DNA of 28,127 bases from Euglena gracilis (Eukaryota > Euglenozoa > Euglenophyceae > Euglenales > Euglenaceae). Under the pieces are notes generated by a model that did not search any database, had not been told where the DNA came from, and saw only the letters and a program-made list of their open reading frames with translations. Positions 10,839-19,093 of the stretch are shown piece after piece (the stretch's first letter is position 1; the number at the start of each line of letters is the position of its first letter). The stretch spans positions 1 to 28,127 of the forward strand of contig CAAHFI011411224.1 of NCBI GenBank assembly GCA_900893395.1, written 5' to 3'. A program made the position numbers and the translations under genes.

Positions 10839-11324
10839 GCTCACTGAGCAGGGTGCGCCCCTCCAATGGCGCCCCCCTGGCCCACGCCGTTCGGAGAGCA
10901 AGAAGGGGCTCTGGAGCGCCGGGGGGCCCGCCTCCCGGCGCTCGCCACCTTGGTACGCATCATACCTTGTCCTCTGTGTGGCCCCGCGAGGGGCGATAAC
11001 ACTTGGGATCTTCACGTGCGTAACACATCGGCGAAGCGTTCGTTTTTGTTTTCAGAAACCACAACCGAGGTGCAGGGCATGTGGGGTGGGGAGGTGGAAG
11101 GAGGCGGCAGTCGGTTTTGAGTTCTCAGGTTCGGGACCCGTCAGCGTGGCAATGGGGATTCGGAAACCGGCGCCAACCACACACCGGCTCACCACAGCCA
11201 CCCCTCACCTGCCACCCCATGGCAAAACTCATGGCAAAACTCGCTATGGCAAAACTCGTGCTATATTATTTTTCCCGGAATGGCTGCAGGGCCTGCCTCC
11301 GGGGGCCCTGTGGTCACCGAATGT
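10839..11324 (+). repeat. Monomer 24
   Basis: Short middle, 3 boxes (first shortened to AACTCATGG), long tail. Confidence 0.95.
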
Positions 11325-11810
11325 GCTCACTGAGCAGGGTGCGCCCCTCCAATGGCGCCCCCTGGCCCACGCCGTTCGGAGAGCAAGAAGGGGCTCTGGA
11401 GCGCCGGGGGGCCCGCCTCCCGGCGCTCGCCACCTTGGTACGCATCATACCTTGTCCTCTGTGTGGCCCCGCGAGGGGCGATAACACTTGGGATCTTCAC
11501 GTGCGTAACACATCGGCGGAGCGTTCGTTTTTGTTTTCAGAAACCACAACAGAGGTGCAGGCAATGTTGCAGCAGGGATGTGGGGGTGGGGAGGTGGAAG
11601 GAGGCGGCAGTCGGTTTTGAGTTCTCAGGTTCGGGACCCGTCAGCGTGGCAATGGGGATTCGGAAACCGGCGCCAACCACACACCGGCTCACCACAGCCA
11701 CCCCTCACCTGGTACCATGGCAAAACTCGCTATGGCAAAACTCGTGCTATATTATTTTTCCCGGAATGGCTGCAGGGCCTGCCTCCGGGGGCCCTGTGGT
11801 CACCGAATGT
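11325..11810 (+). repeat. Monomer 25, hybrid
   Basis: Carries core-type AACAGAGG directly followed by flank-type CAGGGATG in the middle, and the KpnI site (11711-11716) shared with monomer 20. Likely a recombinant between types. Confidence 0.95.
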
Positions 11811-12286
11811 GCTCACTGAGCAGGGTGCGCCCCTCCAATGGCGCCCCCCTGGCCCACGCCGTTCGGAGAGCAAGAAGGGGCTCTGGAGCGCCGGGGGCCC
11901 GCCTCCCGGCGCTCGCCACCTTGGTACGCATCATACCTTGTCCTCTGTGTGGCCCCGCGAGGGGCGATAACACTTGGGATCTTCACGTGCGTAACACATC
12001 GGCGAAGCGTTCGTTTTTGTTTTCAGAAACCACAACCGAGGTGCAGGGCATGTGGGGGTGGGGAGGTGGAAGGAGGCGGCAGTCGGTTTTGAGTTCTCAG
12101 GTTCGGGACCCGTCAGCGTGGCAATGGGGATTCGGAAACCGGCGCCAACCACACACCGGCTCACCACAGCCACCCCCACCCCCACCTGCCACCATGGCAA
12201 AACTCGCTATGGCAAAACTCGTGCTATATTATTTTTCCCGGAATGGCTGCAGGGCCTGCCTCCGGGGGCCTGTGGTCACCGAATGT
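11811..12286 (+). repeat. Monomer 26
   Basis: Short middle, 2 boxes, longer C-rich run, long tail with one C fewer; last non-core monomer before the core. Confidence 0.95.
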
Positions 12287-12780
12287 GCTCACTGAGCAGG
12301 GTGCGCCCCTCCAATGGCGCCCCCTGGCCCACGCCGTTCGGAGAGCAAGAAGGGGCTCTGGAGCGCCGGGGGGCCCGCCTCCCGGCGCTCGCCACCTTGG
12401 TACGCATCATACCTTGTCCTCTGTGTGGCCCCGCGAGGGGCGATAACACTTGGGATCTTCACGTGCGTAACACATCGGCGGAGCGTTCGTTTTTGTTTTC
12501 AGAAACCACAACAGAGGTGCAGGCAATGTTGCAGCAGGCATGTGGATGTGGGGGTGGGGAGGTGGAAGGAGGCGGCAGTCGGTTTTGAGTTCTCAGGTTC
12601 GGGACCCGTCAGCGTGGCAATGGGGATTCGGAAACCGGCGCCAACCACACACCGGCTCACCACAGCCACCCACCCCCCACCTGCACCATGGCAAAACTCG
12701 CTATGGCAAACTCGTGCTATATTATTTTTCCCGGAATGGCTGCAGGGCCTGCCTCCGGGGGCCCTGTGGTCACCGAATGT
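12287..12780 (+). repeat. Monomer 27
   Basis: Longest copy (494). Long middle with a 6-base duplication (CATGTGGATGTGG), 2 boxes, long tail. Confidence 0.95.
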
Positions 12781-13267
12781 GCTCACTGAGCAGGGTGCGC
12801 CCCTCCAATGGCGCCCCCTGGCCCACGCCGTTCGGAGAGCAAGAAGGGGCTCTGGAGCGCCGGGGGGCCCGCCTCCCGGCGCTCGCCACCTTGGTACGCA
12901 TCATACCTTGTCCTCTGTGTGGCCCGCGAGGGGCGATAACACTTGGGATCTTCACGTGCGTAACACATCGGCGGAGCGTTCGTTTTGTTTTCAGAAACCA
13001 CAACGAGGTGCAGGCAATGTTGCAGCAGGCATGTGGGGGTGGGGAGGTGGAAGGAGGCGGCAGTCGGTTTTGAGTTCTCAGGTTCGGGACCCGTCAGCGT
13101 GGCAATGGGGATTCGGAAACCGGCGCCAACCACACACCGGCTCACCACAGCCACCCCCCACCCCCACCTGCACCATGGCAAAACTCGCTATGGCAAAGCT
13201 CGTGCTATATTATTTTTCCCGGAATGGCTGCAGGGCCTGCCTCCGGGGCCCTGTGGTCACCGAATGT
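12781..13267 (+). repeat. Monomer 28
   Basis: Long middle, 2 boxes with the AAAGCTCG marker in the second, long tail. Confidence 0.95.
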
Positions 13268-13755
13268 GCTCACTGAGCAGGGTGCGCCCCTCCAATGGCG
13301 CCCCCCTGGCCCACGCCGTTCGGAGAGCAAGAAGGGGCTCTGGAGCGCCGGGGGGCCCGCCTCCCGGCGCTCGCCACCTTGGTACGCATCATACCTTGTC
13401 CTCTGTGTGGCCCCGCGAGGGGCGATAACACTTGGGATCTTCACGTGCGTAACACATCGGCGGAGCGTTCGTTTTGTTTTCAGAAACCACAACAGAGGTG
13501 CAGGCAATGTTGCAGCAGGGGGGGGTGGGGAGGTGGAAGGAGGCGGCATCGGTTTTGAGTTCTCAGGTTCGGGACCCGTCAGCGTGGCAATGGGGATTCG
13601 GAAACCGGCGCCAACCACACACACCGGCTCACCACAGCCACCCCCCACCCCCACCTGCCACCATGGCAAAACTCGCTATGGCAAACTCGTGCTATATTAT
13701 TTTTCCCGGAATGGCTGCAGGGCCTGCCTCCAGGGGGCCTGTGGTCACCGAATGT
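13268..13755 (+). repeat. Monomer 29
   Basis: Middle has lost CATGT and runs straight into G8; CACACACACC gains one CA step; 2 boxes, long tail. Confidence 0.95.
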
Positions 13756-13779
13756 GCTCACTGAGCAGGGTGCGCCCCT

Positions 13780-13784
13780 CCAAT
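13780..13784 (+). promoter_or_regulatory. CCAAT motif in monomer head (reference copy)
   Basis: CCAATGGCGCC is kept in nearly every monomer. It matches the NF-Y CCAAT core and overlaps an ATGGC similar to YY1 sites. Presence is seen; binding is inference. Confidence 0.3.
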
Positions 13785-13830
13785 GGCGCCCCCCTGGCCC
13801 ACGCCGTTCGGAGAGCAAGAAGGGGCTCTG

Positions 13831-13860
13831 GAGCGCCGGGGGGCCCGCCTCCCGGCGCTC
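13831..13860 (+). other. Strong hairpin: 10-bp perfect inverted repeat extending to 13 pairs
   Basis: GAGCGCCGGG (13831-13840) is the exact reverse complement of CCCGGCGCTC (13851-13860). Three further pairs (one G-T/U wobble, two G-C) leave a 4-base CCCG loop, giving a 13-pair, almost all-GC hairpin. It is present in essentially all monomers. G-run changes from six to five or seven alter only the inner loop and keep the outer 10 pairs. Could act as a cruciform or an RNA stem; function unknown. Confidence 0.85.
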
Positions 13861-13897
13861 GCCACCTTGGTACGCATCATACCTTGTCCTCTGTGTG

Positions 13898-13911
13898 GCC
13901 CCGCGAGGGGC
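13898..13911 (+). other. Small hairpin with GCGA (GNRA-type) loop
   Basis: GCCCC-GCGA-GGGGC forms five GC pairs closed by a GNRA-class tetraloop if transcribed from the plus strand. It is repeated in each monomer. In monomer 22 both arms have lost one base and still pair, but several others have lost a base on one side only. Confidence 0.5.
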
Positions 13912-13935
13912 GATAACACTTGGGATCTTCACGTG
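13912..13935 (+). promoter_or_regulatory. GATAA motif and CACGTG E-box (reference copy)
   Basis: GATAA at 13912-13916 is followed by the palindromic E-box CACGTG at 13930-13935, conserved in every monomer. CACGTG is the known site of bHLH factors of the MYC/USF class. A 59-fold array of E-boxes could bind such factors; this is inference. Confidence 0.4.
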
Positions 13936-13971
13936 CGTAACACATCGGCGGAGCGTTCGTTTTGTTTTCAG
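13936..13971 (+). other. 3' splice-site-like module (branch point, T-rich tract, CAG)
   Basis: CGTAAC (branch-like A at 13940) lies 31 bases before the CAG at 13969-13971. TTTTGTTTTCAG forms the pyrimidine tract and AG. The spacing and order fit a spliceosomal acceptor, and the module is conserved in almost all monomers. A purine-rich GGAAGGAGG stretch follows downstream. No transcript evidence is available from sequence alone. Confidence 0.35.
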
Positions 13972-13983
13972 AAACCACAACAG

Positions 13984-14010
13984 AGGTGCAGGCAATGTTG
14001 CAGCAGGATG
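13984..14010 (+). repeat. Variable middle with internal direct repeat
   Basis: The long form contains two imperfect copies of GCAGGCAATGT/GCAGGCATGT-like sequence. The short form (GTGCAGGGCATGTGG) is 14 bases less and is what a deletion between those copies would leave. Intermediates occur in monomers 44, 49, 53 and 59. Confidence 0.6.
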
Positions 14011-14011
14011 T

Positions 14012-14036
14012 GGGGTGGGGAGGTGGAAGGAGGCGG
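14012..14036 (+). other. Purine/G-rich run with quadruplex potential
   Basis: Seven successive G blocks (G4-5, G4, then pairs of G) lie on the plus strand. Two-layer quadruplexes are possible, while three-layer ones are not clearly supported because only two blocks have three or more G. The run also resembles exonic splicing enhancer composition. Confidence 0.35.
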
Positions 14037-14126
14037 CAATCGGTTTTGAGTTCTCAGGTTCGGGACCCGTCAGCGTGGCAATGGGGATTCGGAAACCGGC
14101 GCCAACCACACACCGGCTCACCACAG

Positions 14127-14152
14127 CCACCCCCCACCCCCCACCTGCCACC
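14127..14152 (+). repeat. Variable C-rich run before the boxes
   Basis: Ranges from CCACCCCTCACCTGCC in flank copies to two long C blocks in core copies. Most of the monomer length differences not due to boxes, middle or tail fall here. Confidence 0.6.
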
Positions 14153-14180
14153 ATGGCAAAACTCGCTATGGCAAAACTCG
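14151..14180 (+). repeat. 15-bp direct repeat boxes (two copies here)
   Basis: CCATGGCAAAACTCG is followed directly by CTATGGCAAAACTCG. Monomers have two or three copies, and third copies are often damaged at the 5' end. Copy number tracks monomer type in the higher-order trimer. The unit is five codons long and encodes MAKLA in the candidate frame. Confidence 0.9.
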
Positions 14181-14407
14181 TGCTATATTATTTTTCCCGG
14201 AATGGCTGCAGGGCCTGCCTCCGGGGGCCCTGTGGTCACCGAATGTGCTCACTGAGCAGGGTGCGCCCCTCCAATGGCGCCCCCCTGGCCCACGCCGTTC
14301 GGAGAGCAAGAAGGGGCTCTGGAGCGCCGGGGGGCCCGCCTCCCGGCGCTCGCCACCTTGGTACGCATCATACCTTGTCCTCTGTGTGGCCCCGCGAGGG
14401 GCGATAA
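14153..14407 (+). CDS. Low-confidence recurrent 84-codon frame with perfect Kozak start (one representative)
   Basis: The frame starts at ATG in GCCACCATGG, a perfect vertebrate Kozak match, runs through the boxes, tail and head of the next monomer, and stops at the TAA of GATAAC. The product begins MAKLAMAKLVLYYF, then has C-x2-C-x4-C-x4-C spacing in the tail and an Arg-rich C-terminal half. I find the same frame intact at about 12 of 58 junctions (for example 4197-4454, 5149-5403, 6108-6362, 15614-15868, 16600-16854, 21863-22120). The box (15 bases) and tail (12 bases) variants keep the frame, and the AAA-to-AAG marker is synonymous in it. Against coding: most copies are frame-disrupted, the opposite strand is equally open, and composition alone favours open frames. 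No homologue recognised. Confidence 0.12.
   Translation: MAKLAMAKLVLYYFSRNGCRACLRGPCGHRMCSLSRVRPSNGAPLAHAVRRARRGSGAPGGPPPGARHLGTHHTLSSVWPREGR
14184..14195 (+). promoter_or_regulatory. AT patch, TATA-like
   Basis: TATATTATTTTT is the only AT-only stretch in an otherwise GC-rich monomer and is retained even in the two deleted monomers. It could be a TATA-like element or an unwinding site. No start site can be assigned. Confidence 0.25.
14209..14232 (+). other. Tail inverted repeat (long-tail monomers)
   Basis: CAGGGCC (14209-14215) pairs with GGCCCTG (14226-14232) around a 10-base loop. Short-tail monomers lack the right arm (12 bases). Reduced and partial forms occur in monomers 7, 31, 39, 40, 45, 51, 55 and 57, so the arm has been lost or trimmed many times. 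Confidence 0.7.
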
Positions 14408-14731
14408 CACTTGGGATCTTCACGTGCGTAACACATCGGCGGAGCGTTCGTTTTGTTTTCAGAAACCACAACAGAGGTGCAGGCAATGTTGCAGCAGGCA
14501 TGTGGGGGTGGGGAGGTGGAAGGAGGCGGCAGTCGGTTTTGAGTTCTCAGGTTCGGGACCCGTCAGCGTGGCAATGGGGATTCGGAAACCGGCGCCAACC
14601 ACACGCCGGCTCACCACAGCCACCCCCACCCCCACCTGCCACCATGGCAAAACTCGCTATGGCAAAACTCGTGCTATATTATTTTTCCCGGAATGGCTGC
14701 AGGGCCTGCCTCCAGTGTGGTCACCGAATGT
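14247..14731 (+). repeat. Monomer 31
   Basis: Long middle, ACACGCCGG substitution shared with monomer 39, tail reduced to CTCCAGTGTGG. Confidence 0.95.
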
Positions 14732-15221
14732 GCTCACTGAGCAGGGTGCGCCCCTCCAATGGCGCCCCCCTGGCCCACGCCGTTCGGAGAGCAAGAAGGG
14801 GCTCTGGAGCGCCGGGGGGCCCGCCTCCCGGCGCTCGCCACCTTGGTACGCATCATACCTTGTCCTCTGTGTGGCCCCGCGAGGGGCGATAACACTTGGG
14901 ATCTTCACGTGCGTAACACATCGGCGGAGCGTTCGTTTTTGTTTTCAGAAACCACAACAGAGGTGCAGGCAATGTTGCAGCAGGCATGTGGGGGTGGGGA
15001 GGTGGAAGGAGGCGGCATCGGTTTTGAGTTCTCAGGTTCGGGACCCGTCAGCGTGGCAATGGGGATTCGGAAACCGGCGCCAACCACACACCGGCTCACC
15101 ACAGCCACCCCCCCCCACCTGCCACCATGGCAAAACTCGCTATGGCAAAACTCGTGCTATATTATTTTTCCCGGAATGGCTGCAGGGCCTGCCTCCAGGG
15201 GGCCCTGTGGTCACCGAATGT
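14732..15221 (+). repeat. Monomer 32
   Basis: Long middle, GGCATCGG, an uninterrupted C8-9 run, 2 boxes, long tail with CCTCCAGG. Confidence 0.95.
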
Positions 15222-15707
15222 GCTCACTGAGCAGGGTGCGCCCCTCCAATGGCGCCCCCCTGGCCCACGCCGTTCGGAGAGCAAGAAGGGGCTCTGGAGC
15301 GCCGGGGGGCCCGCCTCCCGGCGCTCGCCACCTTGGTACGCATCATACCTTGTCCTCTGTGTGGCCCCGCGAGGGGCGATAACACTTGGGATCTTCACGT
15401 GCGTAACACATCGGCGGAGCGTTCGTTTTTGTTTTCAGAAACCACAACAGAGGTGCAGGCAATGTTGCAGCAGGCATGTGGGGGTGGGGAGGTGGAAGGA
15501 GGCGGCATCGGTTTTGAGTTCTCAGGTTCGGGACCCGTCAGCGTGGCAATGGGGATTCGGAAACCGGCGCCAACCACACCGGCTCACCACAGCCACCCCC
15601 ACCCCACCTGCCCATGGCAAAACTCGCTATGGCAAAACTCGTGCTATATTATTTTTCCCGGAATGGCTGCAGGGCCTGCCTCCAGGGGCCCTGTGGTCAC
15701 CGAATGT
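15222..15707 (+). repeat. Monomer 33
   Basis: Near copy of 32 and 34; lacks one AC before CCGG and reads CTGCCCATGG at the first box. Confidence 0.95.
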
Positions 15708-16200
15708 GCTCACTGAGCAGGGTGCGCCCCTCCAATGGCGCCCCCCTGGCCCACGCCGTTCGGAGAGCAAGAAGGGGCTCTGGAGCGCCGGGGGGCCCGC
15801 CTCCCGGCGCTCGCCACCTTGGTACGCATCATACCTTGTCCTCTGTGTGGCCCCGCGAGGGGCGATAACACTTGGGATCTTCACGTGCGTAACACATCGG
15901 CGGAGCGTTCGTTTTTGTTTTCAGAAACCACAACAGAGGTGCAGGCAATGTTGCAGCAGGCATGTGGGGGTGGGGAGGTGGAAGGAGGCGGCATCGGTTT
16001 TGAGTTCTCAGGTTCGGGACCCGTCAGCGTGGCAATGGGGATTCGGAAACCGGCGCCAACCACACACCGGCTCACCACAGCCACCCCCCACCCCCACCTG
16101 CCACCATGGCAAAACTCGCTATGGCAAAGCTCGTGCTATATTATTTTTCCCGGAATGGCTGCAGGGCCTGCCTCCAGGGGGCCCTGTGGTCACCGAATGT
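15708..16200 (+). repeat. Monomer 34
   Basis: Near copy of 32-33 with the AAAGCTCG marker and CCTCCAGG tail. Confidence 0.95.
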
Positions 16201-16693
16201 GCTCACTGAGCAGGGTGCGCCCCTCCAATGGCGCCCCCCTGGCCCACGCCGTTCGGAGAGCAAGAAGGGGCTCTGGAGCGCCGGGGGGCCCGCCTCCCGG
16301 CGCTCGCCACCTTGGTACGCATCATACCTTGTCCTCTGTGTGGCCCCGCGAGGGGCGATAACACTTGGGATCTTCACGTGCGTAACACATCGGCGGAGCG
16401 TTCGGTTTTTGTTTTCAGAAACCACAACGAGGTGCAGGCAATGTTGCAGCAGGCATGTGGGGGTGGGGAGGTGGAAGGAGGCGGCAATCGGTTTTGAGTT
16501 CTCAGGTTCGGGACCCGTCAGCGTGGCAATGGGGATTCGGAAACCGGCGCCAACCACACACCGGCTCACCACAGCCACCCCCACCCCCCACCTGCCACCA
16601 TGGCAAAACTCGCTATGGCAAAACTCGTGCTATATTATTTTTCCCGGAATGGCTGCAGGGCCTGCCTCCGGGGGCCCTGTGGTCACCGAATGT
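16201..16693 (+). repeat. Monomer 35
   Basis: Long middle with AACGAGG, TTCGGTTTTTG before the CAG, 2 boxes, long tail. Confidence 0.95.
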
Positions 16694-17185
16694 GCTCACT
16701 GAGCAGGGTGCGCCCCTCCAATGGCGCCCCCCTGGCCCACGCCGTTCGGAGAGCAAGAAGGGGCTCTGGAGCGCCGGGGGGCCCGCCTCCCGGCGCTCGC
16801 CACCTTGGTACGCATCATACCTTGTCCTCTGTGTGGCCCCGCGAGGGGCGATAACACTTGGGATCTTCACGTGCGTAACACATCGGCGGAGCGTTCGTTT
16901 TTGTTTTCAGAAACCACAACAGAGGTGCAGGCAATGTTGCAGCAGGCATGTGGGGGTGGGGAGGTGGAAGGAGGCGGCAATCGGTTTTGAGTTCTCAGGT
17001 TCGGGACCCGTCAGCGTGGCAATGGGGATTCGGAAACCGGCGCCAACCACACACCGGCTCACCACAGCCACCCCTCACCCCCACCTGCCACCATGGCAAA
17101 ACTCGCTATGGCAAAGCTCGTGCTATATTATTTTTCCCGGAATGGCTGCAGGGCCTGCCTCCGGGGCCCTGTGGTCACCGAATGT
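16694..17185 (+). repeat. Monomer 36
   Basis: Long middle (AACAGAGG), AAAGCTCG marker, long tail. Confidence 0.95.
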
Positions 17186-17648
17186 GCTCACTGAGCAGGG
17201 TGCGCCCCTCCAATGGCGCCCCCTGGCCCACGCCGTTCGGAGAGCAAGAAGGGGCTCTGGAGCGCCGGGGGGCCCGCCTCCCGGCGCTCGCCACCTTGGT
17301 ACGCATCATACCTTGTCCTCTGTGTGGCCCCGCGAGGGCGATAACACTTGGGATCTTCACGTGCGTAACACATCGGCGGAGCGTTCGTTTTGTTTTCAGA
17401 AACCACAACGAGGTGCAGGCAATGTTGCAGCAGGCATGTGGGGGTGGGGGAGGTGGAAGGAGGCGGCATCGGTTTTGAGTTCTCAGGTTCGGGACCCGTC
17501 AGCGTGGCAATGGGGATTCGGCCAACCACACGGCTCACCACAGCCACCCCACCCCCACCTGCCACCATGGCAAAACTCGCTATGGCAAAGCTCGTGCTAT
17601 ATTATTTTTCCCGGAATGGCTGCAGGGCCTGCCTCCGTCACCGAATGT
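17186..17648 (+). repeat. Monomer 37
   Basis: 463 bases: GAAACCGGCG is lost before CCAACC and another few bases after it; AAAGCTCG marker; the only core monomer with the short tail. Confidence 0.95.
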
Positions 17649-18141
17649 GCTCACTGAGCAGGGTGCGCCCCTCCAATGGCGCCCCCCTGGCCCACGCCGT
17701 TCGGAGAGCAAGAAGGGGCTCTGGAGCGCCGGGGGGCCCGCCTCCCGGCGCTCGCCACCTTGGTACGCATCATACCTTGTCCTCTGTGTGGCCCCGCGAG
17801 GGGCGATAACACTTGGGATCTTCACGTGCGTAACACATCGGCGGAGCGTTCGGTTTTGTTTTCAGAAACCACAACAGAGGTGCAGGCAATGTTGCAGCAG
17901 GCATGTGGGGGTGGGGAGGTGGAAGAGGCGGCAAGTCGGTTTTGAGTTCTCAGGTTCGGGACCCGTCAGCGTGGCAATGGGGATTCGGAAACCGGCGCCA
18001 ACCACACCCGGCTCACCACAGCCACCCCCACCCCCCACCTGCCACCATGGCAAAACTCGCTATGGCAAAACTCGTGCTATATTATTTTTCCCGGAATGGC
18101 TGCAGGGCCTGCCTCCAGGGGGCCCTGTGGTCACCGAATGT
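17649..18141 (+). repeat. Monomer 38
   Basis: Long middle, GGAAGAGGCGGCAAGTCGG rearrangement of the purine run, long tail with CCTCCAGG. Confidence 0.95.
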
Positions 18142-18614
18142 GCTCACTGAGCAGGGTGCGCCCCTCCAATGGCGCCCCCCTGGCCCACGCCGTTCGGAGA
18201 GCAAGAAGGGGCTCTGGAGCGCCGGGGGGGCCCGCCTCCCGGCGCTCGCCACCTTGGTACGCATCATACCTTGTCCTCTGTGTGGCCCCGCGAGGGGCGA
18301 TAACACTTGGGATCTTCACGTGCGTAACACATCGGCGGAGCGTTCGGTTTTGTTTTCAGAAACCACAACGAGGTGCAGGCAATGTTGCAGCAGGCATGTG
18401 GGGTGGGGAGGTGGAAGGAGGCGGCAATCGGTTTTGAGTTCTCAGGTTCGGGACCCGTCAGCGTGGCAATGGGGATTCGGAAACCGCCAACCACACGCCG
18501 GCTCACCACAGCCACCCCCACCTGCCACCATGGCAAAACTCGCTATGGCAAACTCGTGCTATATTATTTTTCCCGGAATGGCTGCAGGGCCTGCCTCCTG
18601 TGGTCACCGAATGT
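18142..18614 (+). repeat. Monomer 39
   Basis: Seven G in the large hairpin, ACACGCCGG shared with monomer 31, reduced tail CTCCTGTGG. Confidence 0.95.
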
Positions 18615-19093
18615 GCTCACTGAGCAGGGTGCGCCCCTCCAATGGCGCCCCCCTGGCCCACGCCGTTCGGAGAGCAAGAAGGGGCTCTGGAGCGCCGGGG
18701 GGCCCGCCTCCCGGCGCTCGCCACCTTGGTACGCATCATACCTTGTCCTCTGTGTGGCCCCGCGAGGGCGATAACACTTGGGATCTTCACGTGCGTAACA
18801 CATCGGCGGAGCGTTCGTTTTTGTTTTCAGAAACCACAACAGAGGTGCAGGCAATGTTGCAGCAGGCATGTGGGGGTGGGGAGGTGGAAGGAGGCGGCAA
18901 TCGGTTTTGAGTTCTCAGGTTCGGGACCGTCAGCGTGGCAATGGGGATTCGGAAACCGGCGCCAACCACAACACCGGCTCACCACAGCCACCCCCACCCC
19001 CACCTGCCACCATGGCAAAACTCGCTATGGCAAAAACTCGTGCTATATTATTTTTCCCGGAATGGCTGCAGGGGCCTGCTGGTCACCGAATGT
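18615..19093 (+). repeat. Monomer 40
   Basis: Long middle, CACAACACC insertion, second box with five A, tail rearranged to GGGGCCTGCTGG. Confidence 0.95.

Larger units (their letters stand above)
13756..14246 (+). repeat. Monomer 30 (reference copy)
   Basis: Carries every module; its parts are annotated separately below. Long middle (CAGGATG), C-rich run with two long C blocks, 2 boxes, full long tail. Confidence 0.95.

Noticed and set aside
13899-13915. CTCF-like CCGCGAGGGG
   Set aside because: Only the first half resembles the CTCF core; the GGCAG part is absent, so the match is too weak to list.
14051-14070. GGTTCGGGACC as a Pol III B box or tRNA-derived SINE
   Set aside because: It resembles a B box, but no A box lies at a suitable distance upstream and no cloverleaf or terminator T-run follows.
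13756-14246. CENP-B box
   Set aside because: Each TTCG in the monomer was compared by eye with the TTCG-N4-A-N2-CGGG core on both strands; none fits.
16613-16870. Recurrent minus-strand frame of about 80 codons starting MKIPSVIAPRG
   Set aside because: It recurs because the satellite recurs. The start lacks a clear Kozak context, and it lies antisense to the plus-strand candidate with no independent support.
16721-16990. Recurrent plus-strand frame of 84-89 codons starting MAPPWPTPFGEQ
   Set aside because: The start context is weak (C at -3), the frame depends on a C5/C6 run, and the 14-base middle variant falls inside it and is not a multiple of three.
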